Notes under the pieces: model-generated
Told to the model about the DNA's origin: nothing
The model's database searches: none
Seen by the model: only the letters and a program-made list of their open reading frames with translations
NCBI RefSeq assembly: GCF_005843925.1
Contig: NZ_VCBC01000003.1
Location: 345,923-409,922, forward strand
Reading direction: 5' to 3'
DNA length: 64,000 nucleotides
Source: Thalassotalea litorea
Lineage (GTDB): Bacteria; Pseudomonadota; Gammaproteobacteria; Enterobacterales; Alteromonadaceae
In this document: positions 27,528-35,963 of the stretch, piece by piece
Layout of the letters: every line of letters begins with the position of its first letter
Numbering within the stretch: position 1 is the stretch's first letter
Translations under genes and position numbers: made by a program

Positions 27528-28775
27528 TTAATTGTTGTCATAAAGTAAATACTGCTGACGCATTTGTTTGTATTGTTCAAGTTCAACTTTCCAGCTCTGT
27601 TTAATTTGCGCCTCACTCTGACCGGCTTCGATCGCCAGTCTTAGTTGGTCGGTGCCGGCCAATTTATCAAAAAAATCAGCGCGTTCAAAAAACTCTAAGT
27701 TCTCGGCCGTAAATTTTTGATACCAGTTAATTAATAACGTTAACTGTAATCCGCGAATATTCGCTTTACGAAGGTCCATACCTTGTAAGGGGACATTTTT
27801 GAGTTTGGGGTTGATGGCAGCACCTGGGGTTGATATTGGCGTAAAATTAAACTCTCCAAGTACTGCTTTACTACCGGCTTTGTAACCAACAACCTGGAAA
27901 GGGAAGGGTGTGCCGCGACCGATGCTAATTGGCGTGGCTTCGAAAAAACATAGCGATGGATATAACCCGATGGACTGCGCATTGGGTAAATTAGGGCTTG
28001 GTTTTACCGGTAAATTATAAGGCGTAGAACGCTTGTAATTCGCTACATCGACCACCTTTAGCGATAAATCTTTTTCACTTTCAAGCCAGCCTTCACCAAG
28101 GATCATTTGAGCCAGTTCTGCAACGGTAAGGCCATGCAATATCGGGATTGGATGCATGCCGACAAACGACGTAAATTCCGGCTCGAGAATAGGACCATCG
28201 ACATAGGCCCCATTGGGGTTAGGTCGGTCAAATACCCAAAATTCAACGCCATTATCGGCTGCCGCTTCCATCATATAATGCATTGACGAAATATAGGTAT
28301 AAAAACGCAGGCCAACATCTTGAATATCGAATATTAACGCATCGAGCTCTGCGAAAACTTCGTCGCCTGGGCGCTTGTTATTGCCATAGATAGATACGAT
28401 TTCGATACCGGTTTGGCTATCTATGGAAGAATCGACTTTTGCACCTGCATCATGATCACCGCGAAACCCATGCTCTGGTGCAAAAATAAATCGAACCTGG
28501 ACGTCATTTTTAACGAGAAAGTCCACCAGATGTTGATCCCGTACCCTTGAGGTTTGATTAACGATGACGCCAACGCGCTTGTTTTTTAACGCAGGTAAAT
28601 AACGGTCGCTTTGCTCAGCACCGGTGATAGGATGAATTGACACAGAGGGGGCAGGTATCACGACTTCCTTGGCTTGAATCACGGATGTCGTCAATGGGTA
28701 GCATATTGCGATAAGCAATATACCTATTGTTTTTAGGCGCAATATCGTGGATGTATGGCAACGAATCTCTAACAT
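27528..28775 (-). CDS. Exo-beta-N-acetylmuramidase, NamZ-like (DUF1343)
   Basis: A 415-aa protein with an N-terminal hydrophobic segment (about 14-35, ending near QAKEV), fitting export to the periplasm. DUF1343 marks include VGVIVNQTSR, FAPEHGFRGDHDAGAKV with conserved Glu and His, SIYGNNKRP, DIQDVGLRFYTYI and FDRPNPNGAYVDGP. B. subtilis NamZ, of this family, removes single MurNAc residues from the non-reducing end of peptidoglycan chains. It is the last gene of a three-gene set, starting 1 bp after the fused kinase-etherase stop. Confidence 0.85.
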   Translation of the reverse strand: MLEIRCHTSTILRLKTIGILLIAICYPLTTSVIQAKEVVIPAPSVSIHPITGAEQSDRYLPALKNKRVGVIVNQTSRVRDQHLVDFLVKNDVQVRFIFAPEHGFRGDHDAGAKVDSSIDSQTGIEIVSIYGNNKRPGDEVFAELDALIFDIQDVGLRFYTYISSMHYMMEAAADNGVEFWVFDRPNPNGAYVDGPILEPEFTSFVGMHPIPILHGLTVAELAQMILGEGWLESEKDLSLKVVDVANYKRSTPYNLPVKPSPNLPNAQSIGLYPSLCFFEATPISIGRGTPFPFQVVGYKAGSKAVLGEFNFTPISTPGAAINPKLKNVPLQGMDLRKANIRGLQLTLLINWYQKFTAENLEFFERADFFDKLAGTDQLRLAIEAGQSEAQIKQSWKVELEQYKQMRQQYLLYDNN

Positions 28776-28776
28776 T

Positions 28777-30645
28777 TTATTGCTGCTTATCTTCAGTGTT
28801 TTGTGAACAAGATTGTTGGCTCTGATGGGCTTCTACCGCACGCCGTAAAAATCCACCTTGCTGATGCAACAATGTTTTTCCTTGTTCGGTATCAACGCCG
28901 GTGAGTATATGTAAAATTGCCAACTTGGCTTTGTATCCGGTTTTATTCAGCGCCTCTAATGCGGTGTCACGGCTGCAATTGGTCGCTTGCATCACTATTC
29001 GAATTGCTCTCGCATAGAGTTTCTCATTGCTGGCATTGACATCCACCATGAGGTTTTCATAACTCTTACCAGAGCGAATCATACTCGCGGTGGTTAACAT
29101 ATTAAGGACAAGTTTTTGGGCGGTGCCTGATTTCAATCGAGTCGAACCGGTCAGTACTTCCGGACCAACAACGGGACAAATATTGACTTGCGCATGTTTG
29201 GATACTTCAGAACCTGGGTTGCATGTTAACGACACAGTATTGGCACCTACCGAGGTCGCATAGTCGAGTCCGCCAATGACATAAGGGGTGCGACCGCTGG
29301 CCGCGATACCGACTAATACATCGTTGGCACTGAAATTTATCGCTTTGAGATCGTTAACCGCGCCTTGTGCATCGTCTTCCGCCCCTTCGACGGCTTTATA
29401 GATGGCGTCATTGCCTCCGGCGATCAATCCGACGACCTGCTTATGCGAAACGCTAAACGTTGGTGGACATTCCACGGAATCCAATATCCCGAGTCGTCCA
29501 CTGGTTCCTGCACCTAAATAAATCAGACGCCCCCCTTTGGCAAACGCAGTGACGATCATTTCAACCGCATCAGTAATAGGGCCAATACAGCGTTGTACCG
29601 CAACTGGAACGTATGCATCTTCATCATTTAAACATTCCAGAACCTCCCTGGAAGTCATCACGTCGATTTGCATGGTATTTGGGTTACGTTCTTCGGAAAC
29701 CATAGCGTTCAATTGCGCCAGTAACAGGCTCTGTTCATCGGTTTCTTCGACTTTACGTTTGGTATGCACTAACGTTTGATTGGCGGCTAACTGGCGGGCA
29801 AGAAGACAAGCGCCGTCTAGTGAGCTGCCTTTTGTTAGCTGGCACTTTTGTTGATAGGGTTTACTTAAATAGGCAAGGGTCGCAACCGCAAGACCTCCCA
29901 TTAATACTACCGGAACCGTTTCTGCCTTAATCGTTAAATCGATAAGTTGCTCAACATCTTTCGCATGATTTGCAACCAAGCCTTGGGCTTTGTCACAGGA
30001 TTGCGCCAATTCAAAAACATGGGGCGCAAACACCGCATAATCGGCGGGCTTTGCTTTGCGAAGCCAATTGAGAATTTCATCCTGAGTCTTGCCTATCTGG
30101 GTTTGGATGTAGCGCGCCGTTTCACTCTTGTTGGCTCGCTGTTCATCAATTTCATTCAACAAAACTTTGACGGCATTAAAGCCTAACTTTGCACCACTGC
30201 CTTCGTCACCAATCGGAAAGCCCCAGCCACCCGCGTACTCTTCATCATTTTCAGCGCGCAACAAAGCGCCTACAGAACCTGTCCCTAGTGCAATCACCGC
30301 GACAGCTTTGCCTAAGTTCGCACCGTATAAAGACGTTCTTGCATCGTTAAATATTTCAAGACTGGCAAATGGGTAGGATAGGCGATTGCGTAGGCGTTTT
30401 ACCTGCGTTTGGTTACCTGCACCGGCAAGCCCCATAACCACCGCGACTTCTTCTGGCGCCACATCGGCTTTTTGCAACAAACGATCAATCAAACCTAGCA
30501 GCGCGATAGATGCGCCTTCGAAATCATTGGTTAACGAGCTCGAACCGGCGCTGTCGTCGAAGCTCAGTCCGGTTTCCACGTGTTGTAAACGTCCTAAAGT
30601 CTTAGTACCGCCGCCGTCGATACCGAGAATATAATTAACCGCCAT
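28777..30645 (-). CDS. murQ: Fused sugar kinase (BadF/NagK type) and N-acetylmuramic acid-6-phosphate etherase (MurQ)
   Basis: A 622-aa two-domain protein. Residues 1-295 are a BadF/BadG-type ASKHA kinase: GIDGGGTKT phosphate-1 loop, [34 protein letters not shown], and VLMGGLA near 245. Residues about 310-605 are Mur[50 protein letters not shown] and [12 protein letters not shown]. The catalytic pair Glu392 and Glu423 are 31 apart, the same spacing as E. coli Glu83 and Glu114. The protein would phosphorylate MurNAc and then release D-lactate to give GlcNAc-6-P, in one chain in the cytoplasm. The symporter gene stop abuts its ATG. Confidence 0.9.
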   Translation of the reverse strand: MAVNYILGIDGGGTKTLGRLQHVETGLSFDDSAGSSSLTNDFEGASIALLGLIDRLLQKADVAPEEVAVVMGLAGAGNQTQVKRLRNRLSYPFASLEIFNDARTSLYGANLGKAVAVIALGTGSVGALLRAENDEEYAGGWGFPIGDEGSGAKLGFNAVKVLLNEIDEQRANKSETARYIQTQIGKTQDEILNWLRKAKPADYAVFAPHVFELAQSCDKAQGLVANHAKDVEQLIDLTIKAETVPVVLMGGLAVATLAYLSKPYQQKCQLTKGSSLDGACLLARQLAANQTLVHTKRKVEETDEQSLLLAQLNAMVSEERNPNTMQIDVMTSREVLECLNDEDAYVPVAVQRCIGPITDAVEMIVTAFAKGGRLIYLGAGTSGRLGILDSVECPPTFSVSHKQVVGLIAGGNDAIYKAVEGAEDDAQGAVNDLKAINFSANDVLVGIAASGRTPYVIGGLDYATSVGANTVSLTCNPGSEVSKHAQVNICPVVGPEVLTGSTRLKSGTAQKLVLNMLTTASMIRSGKSYENLMVDVNASNEKLYARAIRIVMQATNCSRDTALEALNKTGYKAKLAILHILTGVDTEQGKTLLHQQGGFLRRAVEAHQSQQSCSQNTEDKQQ

Positions 30646-32238
30646 TTAAGGTTGAACCTCTAGTTGTTTGATCTTGCTCAGATCATGGTTGCTATTGCCT
30701 GCAAAACACACCAAAAAGGATAACAGGGCACCAATGCACAATTGCCAGGTGAACCCTAAGTCAAATTGCCATTGCTCGGGTAAAACAGTATTTATTATAT
30801 ACGGTTGAAATATCAGGCTAATGACAAAACCGGTGAGCAGCGCCAGGGGTACGGACGTTGCGTTACCTCGTTTGGTAAACACGGCAGTGAAATAGACGCC
30901 AAGCAAACCGCTGTAGGAAAACACCATCACACTTAATGCAAACGCGAGCAAAGGCATGTCGGAATACTGTTGCCAATAAAAACACAATATTGCCATGCCG
31001 CTCAACGCGATTGCCACCAGAGCCATGCTGACTTGCCCTGCTTGGACAAAATGCTTTTCGGGTTTTACTGCCCCTTTTTTGCTTAACAATGGGCGATAGA
31101 TGTCCTGAACCAAAACTGAGGCCATCGAATTTAGCCCCGAATTAAGTGTTGATAGCGCCGCAGCGATAACGCCTATGGTTACCAAGCCTTTCACACCGGC
31201 AGGTATTTCATTGAGTACATAGTACATGAAGATGGTGATTTTTTCTCCGGAAAATGTCTGGCTGATGGCTCCAGCAGAGTCGCCCATAGCCAGGTCTGGT
31301 CGTTGATACAGTACATAAAGTAACAATCCAATGGCGATAAATAAGAACATTACCGGGATCACCATAGCCACGGAATAAATCATCGCTAAGCTACCTTGTT
31401 TGGCATTTTTGCAGGTCAACACCCGTTGTGTCATGTCCTGATCCAGTCCAAAGGCTGCGATATTCAGCAGTACAAAGCCGGTAAGGGAAGACCAGAGGGT
31501 AAATACACCCGTGGAGGTAAAATCGAAATCCAGATTGAAAACCGTTAATTTTGATTGTTCACGATCGATAGGGTTGTGCAAAGCCTCGATAATTTGTGAA
31601 AAATCTGCTGGGATCGCTTGCAGTAAAAAATACAGTACTAAAATCGCGGCACTGACATAGACCGCGCATTGAATGGCGTCGGAATAAATCACCGTTCGGA
31701 TGCCGCCAATAATCGAATACATCAAGCCGGCACAGGTTAATACTAACGTGGAAATGATGACATTCTGAGCATCAATATTGCCGAATAAAATCATGGAAAC
31801 TGCGATAGCAGCCATATAGAGTCGGGCGCCGCTGGCAAATACCCGGCCAAATAAATACATCAGGCCCGCTTGTTTTTGAGCTTTTTGGCCAAATCGCTGT
31901 GATAGTAGCTCGTAAACTGTGGTCACTTTGTGTTGATAAAACTTCGGAATTAAATAAAAGGCGACAAAAAACGCCGCAATAAAGGCGCCGATATTGGTGG
32001 CGAGATAGGACAGATCATTACGGTAACCTTGATCCGGCCCACCAAGAAATGTTGCTGCGGATTGTGAAGTCGCCAAAACAGAAACGGCAACAAGAAATAC
32101 CGGCATATTGTGACTGCCAAGAAAATAATCATCGGTGTTGGCGGATTTTTGTCGATTGAAGTACCAACCTGTTGATATCATCATCAACACGTAAACAGTA
32201 AATACCATCCAATCGGCAGTGGCGAACTGTGTTGTCAT
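30646..32238 (-). CDS. Sodium:solute symporter (SSS family), probable amino-sugar importer
   Basis: A 530-aa inner-membrane protein with about 13-14 helices and the SSS pattern: TGWYFNRQKSANTDDYFLGS loop, SVLATSQSAATFLGGP in the first repeat, GLDQDMTQRVL after helix 7, and AALSTLNSGLNSMASV with the sodium-site serines. It is first in an operon with the fused kinase-MurQ (its stop abuts that ATG) and NamZ. It is not a PTS, so the sugar enters unphosphorylated, which explains the need for a kinase. Tannerella forsythia MurT of the MurTKQ set is a comparable transporter. MurNAc is the inferred substrate; GlcNAc is possible. Confidence 0.88.
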   Translation of the reverse strand: MTTQFATADWMVFTVYVLMMISTGWYFNRQKSANTDDYFLGSHNMPVFLVAVSVLATSQSAATFLGGPDQGYRNDLSYLATNIGAFIAAFFVAFYLIPKFYQHKVTTVYELLSQRFGQKAQKQAGLMYLFGRVFASGARLYMAAIAVSMILFGNIDAQNVIISTLVLTCAGLMYSIIGGIRTVIYSDAIQCAVYVSAAILVLYFLLQAIPADFSQIIEALHNPIDREQSKLTVFNLDFDFTSTGVFTLWSSLTGFVLLNIAAFGLDQDMTQRVLTCKNAKQGSLAMIYSVAMVIPVMFLFIAIGLLLYVLYQRPDLAMGDSAGAISQTFSGEKITIFMYYVLNEIPAGVKGLVTIGVIAAALSTLNSGLNSMASVLVQDIYRPLLSKKGAVKPEKHFVQAGQVSMALVAIALSGMAILCFYWQQYSDMPLLAFALSVMVFSYSGLLGVYFTAVFTKRGNATSVPLALLTGFVISLIFQPYIINTVLPEQWQFDLGFTWQLCIGALLSFLVCFAGNSNHDLSKIKQLEVQP

Positions 32239-32295
32239 TATTGATTTCCGTTCGAAAAAACTGGTGAAGAATATATAATTCCAGTAGATTTAAAA

Positions 32296-32317
32296 AAATA
32301 ATAATAAATTATTATTT
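32296..32317. promoter_or_regulatory. 22-bp dyad, candidate operator between divergent arms
   Basis: Arms AAATAATAAT (32296-32305) and ATTATTATTT (32308-32317) are perfect reverse complements with a 2-bp centre. It sits between the start codons of the symporter (32238) and the GH3 gene (32377) and could serve both promoters. The RpiR regulator is the natural candidate to bind it. Confidence 0.55.
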
Positions 32318-32376
32318 GAGAGTCTATTGCTTAGTGTTAAATAATGTAAAAAAGTTCCAAATAGGGGAAGTTATTG

Positions 32377-34341
32377 ATGAATAAGCCACTTTTTTCCTTA
32401 ATTAAGGTGTCTTTACATGCGTTGGGTTGTTTACTTGTAGTCTTGGCGTTGACTGGCTGTGAAAGTGCCAACACGGATACCATGAGTAAAATGAAAGGTA
32501 ACCTCAGAGTTGCGTTGGCTCAGAAAATCATGCTGGATCTACGCTATTATTGCCAACCCGAGCAATTGATCCAATATCGGAATGAACAGGTGTGCCGCAC
32601 GCCTATGACCGAGCTACCCGAGGAGCTGGCTGCGATGATTCAAGACAGCAATGTCGGGGGTATTATCCTGTTTGCTGAGAACCTGCAATCGGTTGAGCAA
32701 GTTGTCAAACTTAACCATGATATGCAACGCGCTGCAGTCGACTCGTATTCCGGTTTGGAATTGTTTATTTCAATCGACCAGGAAGGGGGAAGAGTCGCCC
32801 GTATGCCTCGCGATCTGGCGACATCGTTTAGTGGCAATATGGCCATCGGTGCGACTCAGGAAAAATCGGGAAACTATTTTGCCGAGCAAACCGGTCGAAT
32901 TCTTGGTCTGGAATTATCTGCACTAGGTTTTAATTTAAACCATGCTCCGAATGTGGATGTTAATGTCAACGCGGAAAACCCGGTTATTAATGTACGTTCC
33001 TTTGGCGAACAGGCGAACCTGGTGGCGGAACTGGGGGCGGCGCAGTTAAAAGCCATGCAACAACAGGGCGTGGTTGGCACATTAAAGCATTTCCCTGGTC
33101 ATGGTGATACCAGTGTTGACTCGCATACAGGGTTGCCCAGAGTCGATCATTCGATTGAAGACATTATCGCCGTGGATTTATTGCCATTTCAAACAGCAAT
33201 CGATCAGGGGCTGGCAAAAATGATAATGACCGCACATATCCAGTATCCGCAACTCGATAATTCTACCTTTACCACCAATGATGGCAGTACCATGATAAAG
33301 CCGGCGACCATGTCGAAACGCATACTGACGGATTTGTTACGAGGTAAAATGGGTTTTGAAGGCGTGGTGATAACCGATGCGCTGGATATGGCAGGTATCA
33401 GTCATTTTTTTGAGCCCATTGATGCGATTATCGAAACTTTCAATGCCGGTAGTGACATCGCTCTGATGCCATTTCGGATCCGTAAAGCAGAAGATATTCA
33501 ATTGTTAGCGCAGACGCTGGATCAGTTAGAACTTGCCGTTGCCGAAGGGCGTTTATCGCAAATTCAGGTACTTGAATCGGTTGAACGAATCTTTCGACTT
33601 AAACAACAGCTATCTAGTGATTTTTCCGAAAATCAGCTAAGTGAAAATCAGGCGATTGCCAATGGCGTGGTCGGCAACCCTGCACATCGTCAGCTCGAAC
33701 AAGCATTAGCGGAGCAATCTTTGGTTCAGGTTAAAAATGAACAGGTTCTGCCAATTCAATCGGATCAACGGGTGCATTTACTAATGCCGGATTTAGGGAA
33801 ATGCCGGGCGCTTGAACAGGCCTTAAAGTTACAAAATTCCAGGTTGACGGTCACTTGCAGTGATCTCCATCAGTTTGAGTATCAGCAAACGCGTCATCAT
33901 ATGCTCCAGGCGGATGTTTTTTTGGTGGCAAACATCACTCCGAAACAAAGTGCCGTGGAAATGGGCGGGATGGAAGACATTGAATTACAAGCCAGAGGCG
34001 TGCAACCCCTTAGCAAGGCGGACCAAGATACCCAAATAGAAAGTCTGTTAAGATTGGCGAAAGACAATAATAAGAGCACCATATTTGTCAGTCTGCGTGC
34101 ACCCTATGAAATGTCTCGATACGAGCAGTATAGTGATGCACTTATCGCTACCTTCTCATATAATGTCCACACTGAAGATTTTGGCAGTGACAAAAACAAA
34201 AACAATGGCAATGTGCAGGCGGTAGGCCCTGCGTTTTCGGCATTGGCAAAATTACTTACAGGCAAGATAATAGCCTCCGGGCGACTACCGGTCAGCGTCG
34301 AGCGGACCTCGGATAGCCTGACAACAACAACGATTGATTGA
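32377..34341 (+). CDS. GH3 beta-N-acetylhexosaminidase-like lipoprotein (NagZ type, two domains)
   Basis: The ATG at 32377 lies 6 bp after GGGGAAG; an adjacent TTG is not needed. The 654-aa protein has a lipobox LTGC (Cys28, Glu at +2). The GH3 barrel shows FAENLQS, SIDQEGGRVARMP, KHFPGHGDTSVDSHTGLP with the NagZ-type Asp248/His250 dyad, and the nucleophile Asp334 in VVITDALDMAG. Residues from about 430 form a GH3 C-terminal domain. Typical Gram-negative NagZ is about 340 aa and cytosolic; this longer lipidated form is more like B. subtilis NagZ. It should release GlcNAc from peptidoglycan fragments or chitin-type glycans at the envelope. Confidence 0.88.
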   Translation: MNKPLFSLIKVSLHALGCLLVVLALTGCESANTDTMSKMKGNLRVALAQKIMLDLRYYCQPEQLIQYRNEQVCRTPMTELPEELAAMIQDSNVGGIILFAENLQSVEQVVKLNHDMQRAAVDSYSGLELFISIDQEGGRVARMPRDLATSFSGNMAIGATQEKSGNYFAEQTGRILGLELSALGFNLNHAPNVDVNVNAENPVINVRSFGEQANLVAELGAAQLKAMQQQGVVGTLKHFPGHGDTSVDSHTGLPRVDHSIEDIIAVDLLPFQTAIDQGLAKMIMTAHIQYPQLDNSTFTTNDGSTMIKPATMSKRILTDLLRGKMGFEGVVITDALDMAGISHFFEPIDAIIETFNAGSDIALMPFRIRKAEDIQLLAQTLDQLELAVAEGRLSQIQVLESVERIFRLKQQLSSDFSENQLSENQAIANGVVGNPAHRQLEQALAEQSLVQVKNEQVLPIQSDQRVHLLMPDLGKCRALEQALKLQNSRLTVTCSDLHQFEYQQTRHHMLQADVFLVANITPKQSAVEMGGMEDIELQARGVQPLSKADQDTQIESLLRLAKDNNKSTIFVSLRAPYEMSRYEQYSDALIATFSYNVHTEDFGSDKNKNNGNVQAVGPAFSALAKLLTGKIIASGRLPVSVERTSDSLTTTTID

Positions 34342-34364
34342 ATTGAGAATAATAAGATTAATTT

Positions 34365-35567
34365 ATGAGTAATATTTTTTCGGGCTATGCCCGCAACGTA
34401 ATCGACCAGTTACCTCCAGGCCGATTACTGGCATTGGATGTATTTCGCGGTATCACCATCGCTGCGATGATTTTAGTCAATAACCCAGGAAGCTGGTCCT
34501 ACGTTTACGCGCCAATGGCGCACGCGAAATGGCATGGCTGGACACCGACGGATCTTATTTTTCCATTCTTTATCTTTATCGCCGGTGTATCGGTGGCAAT
34601 CGTAATGAATCGCGAACTGGCCAAAGGTACCGACAAACTATTTTTGCTTAAACATGCTTTTGTTAGGGCAGTGAAACTGTTCGCTTTAGGGCTGTTTTTG
34701 GCGCTATTTTATTACAATTTTAGCGATCCTGATTTTAGCTGGGTTGATGCCAAGCTATTTTCAATGCGGGTAATGGGCGTGTTACAGCGAATTGGTCTGG
34801 TTTACTTTGCCACGGTGTTTATTGTGCTGTACTGGCAAAATCTAGGCCGCTGGCTGTGGGCCATTGGATTGCTGTTGGGGTATTGGGCGTTAGTCATGCT
34901 TACTCCATATTCGGATAGCGCCGGTAATACTTATATCGGGCTGCTGGAATTTGGTAATTCTCTGCCGGCTTTTATCGATAATTACGTCTTTTCTGCTAAA
35001 CATCTGTACTATGCATCCGCAACACCTTTTGCTTTTGATCCTGAAGGGCTGATCAGCACATTACCGGCCATTAGTGGTTGTCTGGCGGGTGTGTTCACCG
35101 GCAATATTTTGACCAATAAGGCGCTGACTCTTGCTGGTAAAGCCAAAAAAATGCTGGTTATCGGTCTGGTCTGTGCCATTGTTGGCGAGCTTTGGGGGCT
35201 GGTATTTCCAATTAACAAAGCGTTATGGACATCGAGTTTTGTGGTGATGAGTAGTGGCTGGGCATTGTTAACATTGGCAGCCCTTACCTGGTTGATTGAT
35301 ATTAAGGGTAAGAAATACTGGAGTGCGCCTTTCGTGGTTTGTGGCGCCAATGCAATCTTCTTTTACATGTTTGCGGGAGTATTGGCCAGATTGTTAATGA
35401 TGATCCCTGTGGCCGACAGTAGCCTTGGTGATTGGTTATTCTCAGATGTGTTGCAACCGTTGTTTGGTAATTACAACGGCTCGTTGATGTTTGCGATCAG
35501 CTTTTTGTTCGTAAGTTATTGGGTGCTGGATTACCTGTACCGGAAAAAAATATTCTTTAAGGTATAA
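34365..35567 (+). CDS. NagX-like membrane acyltransferase (HGSNAT-type, DUF5009/DUF1624)
   Basis: A 400-aa inner-membrane protein with about ten helices and the start LDVFRGITIAAMILVNNPGSW, GWTPTDLIFPFFIFIAGVS, then RVMGVLQRIGLVYF. This matches heparan-alpha-glucosaminide N-acetyltransferase-type proteins called NagX in GlcNAc-utilisation regulons of marine and plant bacteria. It may transacetylate glucosamine or help its uptake across the membrane; the exact reaction in bacteria is not settled. It follows the GH3 gene by 23 bp and so is probably co-transcribed. Confidence 0.85.
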   Translation: MSNIFSGYARNVIDQLPPGRLLALDVFRGITIAAMILVNNPGSWSYVYAPMAHAKWHGWTPTDLIFPFFIFIAGVSVAIVMNRELAKGTDKLFLLKHAFVRAVKLFALGLFLALFYYNFSDPDFSWVDAKLFSMRVMGVLQRIGLVYFATVFIVLYWQNLGRWLWAIGLLLGYWALVMLTPYSDSAGNTYIGLLEFGNSLPAFIDNYVFSAKHLYYASATPFAFDPEGLISTLPAISGCLAGVFTGNILTNKALTLAGKAKKMLVIGLVCAIVGELWGLVFPINKALWTSSFVVMSSGWALLTLAALTWLIDIKGKKYWSAPFVVCGANAIFFYMFAGVLARLLMMIPVADSSLGDWLFSDVLQPLFGNYNGSLMFAISFLFVSYWVLDYLYRKKIFFKV

Positions 35568-35644
35568 CCTTTTCTCGGTTGGTATCATCGTCTGACATTC
35601 CTTCGGTAGTGAGGCTGATGAATCACTATCGCATAGTCAATCAT

Positions 35645-35682
35645 AAGCCTCGTGTCGATGTTATCGAGATGAGGCTTTTTTG
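35645..35682 (+). terminator. Rho-independent terminator after the NagX-like gene
   Basis: Arms AAGCCTC (35645-35651) and GAGGCTT (35671-35677), with a nested TCGAT/ATCGA stem and a run of T to 35682. It lies 78 bp after the NagX-like gene stop and probably ends the GH3-nagX unit. Confidence 0.85.
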
Positions 35683-35963
35683 ATTTTGACGTTCCGGACG
35701 CATCAATTTCAGTTTCTATTGTTTCTTTGCAGGTCTGTCTGAGGATTGACGGCTGGTCAGAGTTGAATAAATCCACAGTTAACGCTGACAGCATATTTAG
35801 GAATGTTTTCGGGAAAAATACTGGTGTTCTGCAGCTTGTAGCGAGAATAGCGACGCGAAGTTTTAACTGCTTGAATTACTCATGAAAATAAAAAATGATC
35901 CTAATCATTTTTCTCCCCGTAAGGTTGAATGCGACTTCGAACTTTACACATGAGGAAACAAAA
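35683..35963. other. Intergenic region upstream of the DUF4397 lipoprotein
   Basis: No gene is supported. A 22-bp dyad lies at 35891-35912 (arms AAAAATGAT and ATCATTTTT, 4-bp centre), 51 bp before the DUF4397 start, somewhat like a Fur box but with a wider centre. Confidence 0.4.

Noticed and set aside
35585..35794. Minus-strand ORF of 69 codons between the NagX-like and DUF4397 genes
   Set aside because: It runs through the terminator hairpin and has no ribosome site or familiar domain.
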